Shown here one piece after another: positions 23,001 to 35,340 of a DNA stretch of 64,000 bases (positions are counted from its first letter, which is position 1; every line of letters starts with the position of its first letter). Location: the NCBI GenBank assembly GCA_916610825.1, contig OU744446.1, positions 21,399,223 through 21,463,222 of the forward strand, written 5' to 3'. The position numbers were made by a program, and so were the translations under genes. Below the pieces are notes generated by a model, which saw nothing but the letters and a program-made list of their open reading frames with translations, had not been told where the DNA came from and did not search any database. The DNA comes from Haliclystus octoradiatus. Taxonomy: Eukaryota; Cnidaria; Staurozoa; Stauromedusae; Haliclystidae.

Positions 23001-26000
23001 CTGTTTTTGAAAAATTCGAATTCCCTTGGGAATTAAGCATTGTTTAAGGTCATTTTGAGCTGATTTTGTAAAATTCGAATTCCCTTGGGAATTAAGCATT
23101 GTTATTGTCATTTTGAGCTGATTTTGTGAAATTCAAATTTCCTTGGGAATTAAGCATTGTTTTAAGTCATTTTGAGCTGTTTTTGTAAAATTCGAATTCC
23201 CTTGGGAATTAGGCATTGTTCTAGGTCATTTTGAGCTGTTTTTGAAAAATTCGAATTCCCTTGGGAATTAAGCATTGTTTAAGGTCATTTTGAGCTGTTT
23301 TTGAAAAGTTCTAATTCCCTTGTGAATTAAGCATTGTTGTATGTCATTTTGAGCTGTTTTTGAAAAATTCGAATTCCCTTGGGAATTAGGCATTGTTCTA
23401 GGTCATTTTGAGCTGTTTTTGAAAAATTCGAATTCCCTTGTGAATTAAGCATTGTTTTAGGTCATTTTGAGCTGTTTTTGAAAAGTTCGAACTCCCTTGT
23501 GAATTAAGCATTGTTTTAGGTCATTTTGAGCTGTTTTTGTTAAATTCGAATTTCCTTGGGAATTAAGCATTGTTTTAGGTCATTTTGTGCTGTTTTTGTA
23601 AAATTCGAATTCCCTTGGGAATTAAGCATTGTTTTAGGTCATTTTGAGCTGTTTTTGTTAAATTCGAATTCCCTTGGGAATTAAGCATTGTTTTAGGTCA
23701 TTTTGAGCTGTTTTTGTTAAATTCGAATTCCCTTGGGAATTAAGCATTGTTTTAGGTCATTTTGAGCTGTTTTTGAAAAATTCGAATTCCCTTGGAAATT
23801 AAGCATTGTTTTAAGTCATTTTGAGCTGTTTTTGAAAAATTCGAATTCCTTCGGGTAATTAGCATTGTTTAAGGTCATTTTGAGCTGTTTTTGAAAAGTT
23901 CGAACTCCCTTGTGAATTAAGCATTGTTTTAGGTCATTTTGAGCTGTTTTTGTTAAATTCGAATTCCGTTGGGAATTAAGCATTGTTTTAGGTCATTTTG
24001 AGCTGTTTTTGTAGACTTCGATTTCCCTTGGGAATTAAGCATTGTTTTAGGTCATTTTGAGCTGTTTTTGTAAAATTCGATTTCCCTTGGGAATTAAGCA
24101 TTGTTTTAGGTCATTTTGAGCTGTTTTTGTTAAATTCGATTTCCCTTGGGAATTAAGCATTGTTTTAGGTCATTTTGAGCTGTTTTTGTAAAATTCGAAT
24201 TTTCTTGGGAATTAAGCATTGTTTTAGGTCATTTTGAGCTGTTTTTGTTAAATTCGAATTCCCTTGGGAATTAAGCATTGTTTTAAGTCATTTTGAGCTG
24301 TTTTTGTAAAATTCGAATTCCCTTGGGAATTAGGCATTGTTCTAGGTCATTTTGAGCTGTTTTTGAAACATTCGAATTCCCTTGGGAATTAAGCATTGTT
24401 TAAGGTCATTTTGAGCTGATTTTGTAAAATTCGAATTCCCTTGGGAATTAAGCAATGTTTTTGTCATTTTGAGCTGTTTTTGTGAAATTCGAATTCCCTT
24501 GGGAATTAAGCATTGTTTTAAGTCATTTTGAGCTGTTTTTTAAAAATTCGAATTTCTTTGGGTAATAAGCATTGTTTAAGGTCATTTTGAGCTGTTTTTG
24601 AAAAGTTCGAACTCCCTTGTGAATTAAGCATTGTTTTAGGTCATTTTGAGCTGTTTTTGTTAATTCGAATTCCCTTGGGAATTAAGCATTGTTTTAGGTC
24701 ATTTTGAGCTGTTTTTGTAGAATTCGATTTCCCTTGGGAATTAAGCATTGTTTTAGGTCATTTTGAGCTGTTTTTGTAAAATTCGAATTCCCTTGGGAAT
24801 TAAGCATTGTTTTAGGTCATATGGAGCTGTTTTTGTTAAATTCGAATTCCCTTGGGAATTAAGCATTGTTTAAGGTCATTTTGAGCTGTTTTTGAAAAGT
24901 TCGAACTCCCTTGTGAATTAAGCATTGTTTTAGGTCATTTTGAGCTGTTTTTGAAAAATTCGAATTCCTTCGGGTAATAAGCATTGTTTAAGGTCATTTT
25001 GAGCTGTTTTTGAAAAGTTCGAACTCCCTTGTGAATTAAGCATTGTTTTAGGTCATTTTGAGCTGTTTTTGTTAAATTCGAATTCCGTTGGGAATTAAGC
25101 ATTGTTTTAGGTCATTTTGAGCTGTTTTTGTAGAATTCGATTTCCCTTGGGAATTAAGCATTGTTTTAGGTCATTTTGAGCTGTTTTTGTAAAATTCGAA
25201 TTCCCTTGGGAATTAAGCATTGTTTTAGGTCATTTTGAGCTGTTTTTGTTAAATTCGAATTCCCTTGGGAATTAAGCATTGTTTTAGGTCATTTTGAGCT
25301 GTTTTTGAAAAATTCGAATTCCCTTGGGTATTAAGCATTGTTTAAGGTCATTTTGAACTGTTTTTGGAAAGTTCGAATTCCCTTGTGAATTAAGCATTGT
25401 TTCAGGTCATTTTGAGCTGTTTTTGAAAAATTCGAATTCCCTTGGGAATTAAGCATTGTTTTAGGTCATTTTGAGCTGTTTTTGTAAAATTCGAATTCCC
25501 TTGGGAATTAAGCATTGTTTTAGGTCATTTTGAGCTGTTTTTGTTAAATTCGAATTCCCTTGGGAATTAAGCATTGTTTTAGGTCATTTTGAGCAGTTTT
25601 TAAAAAATTCGAATTCCCTTGGGTATTAAGCATTGTTTTAGGTCATTTTGAGCTGTTTTTGTAGAATTCGATTTCCCTTGGGAATTAAGCATTGTTTTAG
25701 GTCATTTTGATCTGTTTTTGTAAAATTCGAATTCCCTTGGGAATTAAGCATTGTTTTAGGTCATTTTGAGCTGTTTTTGTAAAATTCGAATTCCCTTGGG
25801 AATTAAGCATTGTTTTAGGTCATTTTGAGCTGTTTTTGAAAAATTCGAATTCCCTTGGGTATTAAGCATTGTTTAAGGTCATTTTGAGCTGTTTTTGAAA
25901 AGTTCGAATTCCCTTGTGAATTAAGCATTGTTTCAGGTCATTTTGAGCTGATTTTGTAAAATTCGAATTCCCTTGGGAATTAAGCATTGTTTTTGTCATT

Positions 26001-29000
26001 TTGAGCTGATTTTGTAAAATTCGAAATCCCTTGGGAATTAAGCATTGTTTTAGGTCATTTTGAGCTGTTTTTGTAAAATTCGAATTCCCTTGGGAATTAA
26101 GCATTGTTATTGTCATTTTGAGCTGATTTTGTGAAATTCAAATTTCCTTGGGAATTAAGCATTGTTTTAAGTCATTTTGAGCTGTTTTTGTAAAATTCGA
26201 ATTCCCTTGGGAATTAGGCATTGTTCTAGGTCATTTTGAGCTGTTTTTGAAAAATTCGAATTCCCTTGGGAATTAAGCATTGTTTAAGGTCATTTTGAGC
26301 TGTTTTTGAAAAGTTCTAATTCCCTTGTGAATTAAGCATTGTTGTATGTCATTTTGAGCTGTTTTTGGAAAATTCGAATTCCCTTGGGAATTAAGCATTG
26401 TTTTTGTCATTTTGAGCTGTTTTTGTAAAATTCGAATTCCCTTGGGAATTAAGCATTGTTTTTGTCATTTTGAGCTGATTTTGTGAAATTCGAATTCCCT
26501 TGGGAATTAAGCATTGTTTTAGGTCATTTTGAGGTGTTTTTGAAAAATTCGAATTCCCTTGAGAATCAAGCATTGTTTTAGGTCATTTTGAGCTGTTTTT
26601 GTAAAATTCGAATTCCCTTGGGAATTAAGCATTGTTTTTGTCATTTTGAGCTGTTTTTGAAAAATTCAAATTCCCTTGGGAATTAAGCATTGTTTTTGTC
26701 ATTTTGAGCTGATTTTGTGAAATTCGAATTCCCTTGGGAATTAAGCATTGTTTTAAGTCATTTTGAGCTGTTTTTGGAAAGTTCGAATTCCCTTGTGAAT
26801 TAAGCATTGTTTCAGGTCATTTTGAGCTGTTTTTGTAAAATTCGAATTCCCTTGGGAATTAAGCATTGTTTTAGGTCATTTTGAGCTGTTTTTGTAAAAT
26901 TCGAATTCCCTTGGGAATTAAGCATTGTTTTAGGTCATTTTGAGCTGTTTTTGTTAAATTCGAATTCCCTTGGGAATTAAGCATTGTTTTAGGTCATTTT
27001 GAGCTGTTTTTGTTAAATTCGGATTCCCTTGGGAATTAAGCATTGTTTTAGGTCATTTTGAGCTGTTTTTAAAAAATTCGAATTCCCTTGGGTATTAAGC
27101 ATTGTTTAAGGTCATTTTGAGCTGTTTTTGAAAAGATCGAATTCCCTTGTGAATTAAGCATTGTTTCAGGTCATTTTGAGCTGATTTTGTAAAATTCGAA
27201 TTCCCTTGGGAATTAAGCATTGTTTTTGTCATTTTGAGCTGATTTTGTAAAATTCGAAATCCCTTGGGAATTAAGCATTGTTTTAGGTCGTTTTGAGCTG
27301 ATTTTGTAAAATTCGAAATCCCTTGGGAATTAAGCATTGTTTTAGGTCATTTTGAGGTGTTTTTGAAAAATTCGAATTCCCTTGGGAATTAAGCATTGTT
27401 TTAAGTCATTTTGAGCTGTTTTTGTAAAATTCGAATTCCCTTGGGAATTAAGTATTGTTTTAGGTCATTTTGAGCTGTTTTTGTAAAATTCGAAATCCCT
27501 TGGGAACTGGGCATTGTTTTTGGTCATTTTGAGCTGTTTTTGAAAAATTCAAATTCCCTTGGGAATTAAGCATTGTTTTATGTCAGTTCGAGATGTTTTT
27601 AAAAAATTCGAATTCCCTTGGGAATTAAGCATTGTTTTAGGTCATTTTGAGCTGTTTTTGAAAAATTCGAATTCCCTTGGGAATTAAGCATTGTTTTAGG
27701 TCATTTTGAGCTGTTTTTGTAAAATTCGAATTTCCTTGGGAATTAAGCATTGTTTTTGTCATTTTGAGCTGATTTTGTGAAATTCGAATTCCCTTTGGAA
27801 TTAAGCATTGTTTTAAGTCATTTTGAGCTGTTTTTGTAAAATTCGAATTCCCTTGGGAATTAAGCATTGTTTAAGGTCATTTTGAGCTGATTTTGTAAAA
27901 TTCGAATTCCCTTGGGAATTACGCATTGTTATTGTCATTTTGAGCTGATTTTGTGAAATTCAAATTTCCTTGGGAATTAAGCATTGTTTTAAGTCATTTT
28001 GAGCTGTTTTTGTAAAATTCGAATTCCCTTGGGAATTAGGCATTGTTCTAGGTCATTTTGAGCTGTTTTTGAAAAATTCGAATTCCCTTGGGAATTAAGC
28101 ATTGTTTAAGGTCATTTTGAGCTGTTTTTGAAAAGTTCTAATTCCCTTGTGAATTAAGCATTGTTGTATGTCATTTTGAGCTGTTTTTGAAAAATTCGAA
28201 TTCCCTTGGGAATTAAGCATTGTTTTTGTCATTTTGAGCTGTTTTTGTAAAATTCGAATTCCCTTGGGAATTAAGCATTGTTTTTGTCATTTTGAGCTGA
28301 TTTTGTAAAATTCGAATTCCCTTGGGAATTAAGCATTGTTTTAGGTCATTTTGAGGTGTTTTTGAAAATTCGAATTCCCTTGAGAATTAAGCATTGTTTT
28401 AGGTCATTTTGAGCTGTTTTTGTAAAATTCGAATTCCCTTGGGAATTAAGCATTGTTTTTGTCATTTTGAGCTGTTTTTGAAAAATTCAAATTCCCTTGG
28501 GAATTAAGCATTGTTTTTGTCATTTTGAGCTGATTTTGTGAAATTCGAATTCCCTTGGGAATTAAGCATTGTTTTAAGTCATTTTGAGCTGTTTTTGGAA
28601 AGTTCGAATTCCCTTGTGAATTAAGCATTGTTTCAGGTCATTTTGAGCTGTTTTTGTAAAATTCGAATTCCCTTGGGAATTAAGCATTGTTTTAGGTCAT
28701 TTTGAGCTGTTTTTGTAAAATTCGAATTCCCTTGGGAATTAAGCATTGTTTTAGGTCATTTTGAGCTGTTTTTGTTAAATTCGAATTCCCTTGGGAATTA
28801 AGCATTGTTTTAGGTCATTTTGAGCTGTTTTTGTTAAATTCGAATTCCCTTGGGAATTAAGCATTGTTTTAGGTCATTTTGAGCTGTTTTTAAAAAATTC
28901 GAATTCCCTTGGGTATTAAGCATTGTTTAAGGTCATTTTGAGCTGTTTTTGAAAAGATCGAATTCCCTTGTGAATTAAGCATTGTTTCAGGTCATTTTGA

Positions 29001-29110
29001 GCTGATTTTGTAAAATTCGAATTCCCTTGGGAATTAAGCATTGTTTTTGTCATTTTGAGCTGATTTTGTAAAATTCGAAATCCCTTGGGAATTAAGCATT
29101 GTTTTAGGTC
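20005..29110 (+). repeat. 9.1-kb composite block P-Q-R, second copy
   Basis: This is the partner of 9,820-18,925, monomer for monomer over most of its length. Differences are mainly single substitutions, for example CCTTAGGTATT near 21,024 versus CCTTGGGAATT near 10,840, and TGATTTTGTGAAA changed to TGTTTTTGTGAAA near 24,476. A one-base loss in GTTTTTGAAAATTCG at about 28,368 is private to this copy and moves the offset from 10,186 back to 10,185. Confidence 0.85.
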
Positions 29111-32100
29111 GTTTTGAGCTGATTTTGTAAAATTCGAAATCCCTTGGGAATTAAGCATTGTTTTAGGTCATTTTGAGGTGTTTTTGAAAAATTCGAATTC
29201 CCTTGGGAATTAAGCATTGTTTTAAGTCATTTTGAGCTGTTTTTGTAAAATTCGAATTCCCTTGGGAATTAAGTATTGTTTTAGGTCATTTTGAGCTGTT
29301 TTTGTAAAATTCGAAATCCCTTGGGAACTGGGCATTGTTTTTGGTCATTTTGAGCTGTTTTTGAAAAATTCAAATTCCCTTGGGAATTAAGCATTGTTTT
29401 ATGTCAGTTCGAGATGTTTTTGAAAAATTCGAATTCCCTTGGGAATTAAGCATTGTTTTAGGTCATTTTGAGCTGTTTTTGAAAAATTCGAATTCCCTTG
29501 GGAATTAAGCATTGTTTTAGGTCATTTTGAGCTGTTTTTGTAAAATTCGAATTTCCTTGGGAATTAAGCATTGTTTTTGTCATTTTGAGCTGATTTTGTG
29601 AAATTCGAATTCCCTTGGGAATTAAGCATTGTTTTAAGTCATTTTGAGCTGTTTTTGTAAAATTCGAATTCCCTTGGGAATTAGGCATTGTTCTAGGTCA
29701 TTTTGAGCTGTTTTTGAAAAATTCGAATTCCCTTGGGAATTAAGCATTGTTTAAGGTCATTTTGAGCTGTTTTTGAAAAGTTCTAATTCCCTTGTGAATT
29801 AAGCATTGTTGTATGTCATTTTGAGCTGTTTTTGAAAAATTCGAATTCCCTTGGGAATTAAGCATTGTTTTAGGTCATTTTGAGCTGTTTTTGTAAAATT
29901 CGAATTTCCTTGGGAATTAAGCATTGTTTTTGTCATTTTGAGCTGATTTTGTGAAATTCGAATTCCCTTTGGAATTAAGCATTGTTTTAAGTCATTTTGA
30001 GCTGTTTTTGTAAAATTCGAATTCCCTTGGGAATTAAGCATTGTTTAAGGTCATTTTGAGCTGATTTTGTAAAATTCGAATTCCCTTGGGAATTACGCAT
30101 TGTTATTGTCATTTTGAGCTGATTTTGTGAAATTCAAATTTCCTTGGGAATTAAGCATTGTTTTAAGTCATTTTGAGCTGTTTTTGTAAAATTCGAATTC
30201 CCTTGGGAATTAGGCATTGTTCTAGGTCATTTTGAGCTGTTTTTGAAAAATTCGAATTCCCTTGGGAATTAAGCATTGTTTAAGGTCATTTTGAGCTGTT
30301 TTTGAAAAGTTCTAATTCCCTTGTGAATTAAGCATTGTTGTATGTCATTTTGAGCTGTTTTTGAAAAATTCGAATTCCCTTGGGAATTAAGCATTGTTTT
30401 TGTCATTTTGAGCTGTTTTTGTAAAATTCGAATTCCCTTGGGAATTAAGCATTGTTTTTGTCATTTTGAGCTGATTTTGTGAAATTCGAATTCCCTTGGG
30501 AATTAAGCATTGTTTTAGGTCATTTTGAGGTGTTTTTGAAAAATTCGAATTCCCTTGAGAATTAAGCATTGTTTTAGGTCATTTTGAGCTGTTTTTGTAA
30601 AATTCGAATTCCCTTGGGAATTAAGCATTGTTTTTGTCATTTTGAGCTGTTTTTGAAAAATTCAAATTCCCTTGGGAATTAAGCATTGTTTTTGTCATTT
30701 TGAGCTGATTTTGTGAAATTCGAATTCCCTTGGGAATTAAGCATTGTTTTAAGTCATTTTGAGCTGTTTTTGGAAAGTTCGAATTCCCTTGTGAATTAAG
30801 CATTGTTTCAGGTCATTTTGAGCTGTTTTTGTAAAATTCGAATTCCCTTGGGAATTAAGCATTGTTTTAGGTCATTTTGAGCTGTTTTTGTAAAATTCGA
30901 ATTCCCTTGGGAATTAAGCATTGTTTTAGGTCATTTTGAGCTGTTTTTGTTAAATTCGAATTCCCTTGGGAATTAAGCATTGTTTTAGGTCATTTTGAGC
31001 TGTTTTTGTTAAATTCGAATTCCCTTGGGAATTAAGCATTGTTTTAGGTCATTTTGAGCTGTTTTTAAAAAATTCGAATTCCCTTGGGTATTAAGCATTG
31101 TTTAAGGTCATTTTGAGCTGTTTTTGAAAAGATCGAATTCCCTTGTGAATTAAGCATTGTTTCAGGTCATTTTGAGCTGATTTTGTAAAATTCGAATTCC
31201 CTTGGGAATTAAGCATTGTTTTTGTCATTTTGAGCTGATTTTGTAAAATTCGAAATCCCTTGGGAATTAAGCATTGTTTTAGGTCGTTTTGAGCTGATTT
31301 TGTAAAATTCGAAATCCCTTGGGAATTAAGCATTGTTTTAGGTCATTTTGAGGTGTTTTTGAAAAATTCGAATTCCCTTGGGAATTAAGCATTGTTTTAA
31401 GTCATTTTGAGCTGTTTTTGTAAAATTCGAATTCCCTTGGGAATTAAGTATTGTTTTAGGTCATTTTGAGCTGTTTTTGTAAAATTCGAAATCCCTTGGG
31501 AACTGGGCATTGTTTTTGGTCATTTTGAGCTGTTTTTGAAAAATTCAAATTCCCTTGGGAATTAAGCATTGTTTTATGTCAGTTCGAGATGTTTTTGAAA
31601 AATTCGAATTCCCTTGGGAATTAAGCATTGTTTTAGGTCATTTTGAGCTGTTTTTGAAAAATTCGAATTCCCTTGGGAATTAAGCATTGTTTTAAGTCAT
31701 TTTGAGCTGTTTTTGTAAAATTCGAATTCCCTTGGGAATTAAGCATTGTTTAAGGTCATTTTGAGCTGATTTTGTAAAATTCGAATTCCCTTGGGAATTA
31801 AGCATTGTTATTGTCATTTTGAGCTGATTTTGTGAAATTCAAATTTCCTTGGGAATTAAGCATTGTTTTAAGTCATTTTGAGCTGTTTTTGTAAAATTCG
31901 AATTCCCTTGGGAATTAGGCATTGTTCTAGGTCATTTTGAGCTGTTTTTGAAAAATTCGAATTCCCTTGGGAATTAAGCATTGTTTAAGGTCATTTTGAG
32001 CTGTTTTTGAAAAGTTCTAATTCCCTTGTGAATTAAGCATTGTTGTATGTCATTTTGAGCTGTTTTTGAAAAATTCGAATTCCCTTGGGAATTAAGCATT

Positions 32101-35100
32101 GTTTTTGTCATTTTGAGCTGTTTTTGTAAAATTCGAATTCCCTTGGGAATTAAGCATTGTTTTTGTCATTTTGAGCTGATTTTGTGAAATTCGAATTCCC
32201 TTGGGAATTAAGCATTGTTTTAGGTCATTTTGAGGTGTTTTTGAAAAATTCGAATTCCCTTGAGAATTAAGCATTGTTTTAGGTCATTTTGAGCTGTTTT
32301 TGTAAAATTCGAATTCCCTTGGGAATTAAGCATTGTTTTTGTCATTTTGAGCTGTTTTTGAAAAATTCAAATTCCCTTGGGAATTAAGCATTGTTTTTGT
32401 CATTTTGAGCTGATTTTGTGAAATTCGAATTCCCTTGGGAAGCATTGTTTTAAGTCATTTTGAGCTGTTTTTGGAAAGTTCGAATTCCCTTGTGAATTAA
32501 GCATTGTTTCAGGTCATTTTGAGCTGTTTTTGTAAAATTCGAATTCCCTTGGGAATTAAGCATTGTTTTAGGTCATTTTGAGCTGTTTTTGTAAAATTCG
32601 AATTCCCTTGGGAATTAAGCATTGTTTTAGGTCATTTTGAGCTGTTTTTGTTAAATTCGAATTCCCTTGGGAATTAAGCATTGTTTTAGGTCATTTTGAG
32701 CTGTTTTTGTTAAATTCGAATTCCCTTGGGAATTAAGCATTGTTTTAGGTCATTTTGAGCTGTTTTTAAAAAATTCGAATTCCCTTGGGTATTAAGCATT
32801 GTTTAAGGTCATTTTGAGCTGTTTTTGAAAAGATCGAATTCCCTTGTGAATTAAGCATTGTTTCAGGTCATTTTGAGCTGATTTTGTAAAATTCGAATTC
32901 CCTTGGGAATTAAGCATTGTTTTTGTCATTTTGAGCTGATTTTGTAAAATTTGAAATCCCTTGGGAATTAAGCATTGTTTTAGGTCGTTTTGAGCTGATT
33001 TTGTAAAATTCGAAATCCCTTGGGAATTAAGCATTGTTTTAGGTCATTTTGAGGTGTTTTTGAAAAATTCGAATTCCCTTGGGAATTAAGCATTGTTTTA
33101 AGTCATTTTGAGCTGTTTTTGTAAAATTCGAATTCCCTTGGGAATTAAGTATTGTTTTAGGTCATTTTGAGCTGTTTTTGTAAAATTCGAAATCCCTTGG
33201 GAACTGGGCATTGTTTTTGGTCATTTTGAGCTGTTTTTGAAAAATTCAAATTCCCTTGGGAATTAAGCATTGTTTTATGTCAGTTCGAGATGTTTTTGAA
33301 AAATTCGAATTCCCTTGGGAATTAAGCATTGTTTTAGGTCATTTTGAGCTGTTTTTGAAAAATTCGAATTCCCTTGGGAATTAAGCATTGTTTTAGGTCA
33401 TTTTGAGCTGTTTTTGTAAAATTCGAATTCCCTTGGGAATTAAGCATTGTTTTTGTCATTTTGAGCTGATTTTGTGAAATTCGAATTCCCTTGGGAATTA
33501 AGCATTGTTTTAAGTCATTTTGAGCTGTTTTTGTAAAATTCGAATTCCCTTGGGAATTAAGCATTGTTTAAGGTCATTTTGAGCTGATTTTGTAAAATTC
33601 GAATTCCCTTGGGAATTAAGCATTGTTATTGTCATTTTGAGCTGATTTTGTGAAATTCAAATTTCCTTGGGAATTAAGCATTGTTTTAAGTCATTTTGAG
33701 CTGTTTTTGTAAAATTCGAATTCCCTTGGGAATTAGGCATTGTTCTAGGTCATTTTGAGCTGTTTTTGAAAAATTCGAATTCCCTTGGGAATTAAGCATT
33801 GTTTAAGGTCATTTTGAGCTGTTTTTGAAAAGTTCTAATTCCCTTGTGAATTAAGCATTGTTGTATGTCATTTTGAGCTGTTTTTGAAAAATTCGAATTC
33901 CCTTGGGAATTAAGCATTGTTTCAGGTCATTTTGAGGTGTTTTTGAAAAATTCGAATTCCCTTGGGAATTAAGCATTGTTTTAGGTCATTTTGAGCTGAT
34001 TTTGTGAAATTCGAATTCCCTTGGGAATTAAGCATTGTTTTAAGTCATTTTGAGCTGTTTTTGTAAAATTCGAATTCCCTTGGGAATTAAGTATTGTTTT
34101 AGGTCATTTTGAGCTGTTTTTGTAATATTCGAAATCCCTTGGGAACTGGGCATTGTTTTTGGTCATTTTGAGCTGTTTTTGAAAAATTCAAATTCCCTTG
34201 GGAATTAAGCATTGTTTTATGTCATTTTGAGCTGTTTTTGAAAAATTCGAATTCCCTTGGGAATTAAGCATTGTTTTAGGTCATTTTGAGCTGTTTTTGA
34301 AAAATTCGAATTCCCTTGTGAATTACGCATTGTTTCAGGTCATTTTGAGCTGATTTTGTAAAATTCGAATTCCCTTGGGAATTAAGCATTGTTTTTGTCA
34401 TTTTGAGCTGATTTTGTAAAATTTGAAATCCCTTGGGAATTAAGCATTGTTTTAGGTCGTTTTGAGCTGATTTTGTAAAATTCGAAATCCCTTGGGAATT
34501 AAGCATTGTTTTAGGTCATTTTGAGGTGTTTTTGAAAAATTCGAATTCCCTTGGGAATTAAGCATTGTTTTAAGTCATTTTGAGCTGTTTTTGTAAAATT
34601 CGAATTCCCTTGGGAATTAAGTATTGTTTTAGGTCATTTTGAGCTGTTTTTGTAAAATTCGAAATCCCTTGGGAACTGGGCATTGTTTTTGGTCATTTTG
34701 AGCTGTTTTTGAAAAATTCAAATTCCCTTGGGAATTAAGCATTGTTTTATGTCAGTTCGAGATGTTTTTGAAAAATTCGAATTCCCTTGGGAATTAAGCA
34801 TTGTTTTAGGTCATTTTGAGCTGTTTTTGAAAAATTCGAATTCCCTTGGGAATTAAGCATTGTTTTAGGTCATTTTGAGCTGTTTTTGTAAAATTCGAAT
34901 TCCCTTGGGAATTAAGCATTGTTTTTGTCATTTTGAGCTGATTTTGTGAAATTCGAATTCCCTTGGGAATTAAGCATTGTTTTAAGTCATTTTGAGCTGT
35001 TTTTGTAAAATTCGAATTCCCTTGGGAATTAAGCATTGTTTAAGGTCATTTTGAGCTGATTTTGTAAAATTCGAATTCCCTTGGGAATTAAGCATTGTTA

Positions 35101-35340
35101 TTGTCATTTTGAGCTGATTTTGTGAAATTCAAATTTCCTTGGGAATTAAGCATTGTTTTAAGTCATTTTGAGCTGTTTTTGTAAAATTCGAATTCCCTTG
35201 GGAATTAGGCATTGTTCTAGGTCATTTTGAGCTGTTTTTGAAAAATTCGAATTCCCTTGGGAATTAAGCATTGTTTAAGGTCATTTTGAGCTGTTTTTGA
35301 AAAGTTCTAATTCCCTTGTGAATTAAGCATTGTTGTATGT
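26215..35340 (+). repeat. Tandem R units of unequal length
   Basis: The TCAGTTCGAGATG landmark recurs at 27583, 29404, 31579, 33280 and 34752, spaced 1,821, 2,175, 1,701 and 1,472 bp. These fit about 31, 37, 29 and 25 monomers once 58-bp copies and the 55-bp copy are counted. Within each unit the order is largely fixed: TTATTGTC, TTCTAGG, GTTGTATGTC, a 58-bp pair, TTGAGAATT, GGAAAGTTCG, GTTAAATTCG twice, GAAAAGATCG, GTCGTTTTGAG, GAGGTG, GGGAACTGGGC, then the landmark. The last unit replaces its middle with a P leader at about 33,885-34,310. Single related R units lie at 16.2-18.9 and 45.5-46.9 kb. Confidence 0.8.
32424..32478 (+). repeat. 55-bp monomer with a private 4-base deletion
   Basis: The sequence runs CTTGGGAAGCATTG where related copies have CTTGGGAATTAAGCATTG, so four bases are missing and one arm of the dyad is cut. 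I saw this lesion only once. It sits in an R unit whose other copies (for example near 28.56 and 30.73 kb) are intact, so it postdates the expansion of those units. Confidence 0.85.
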
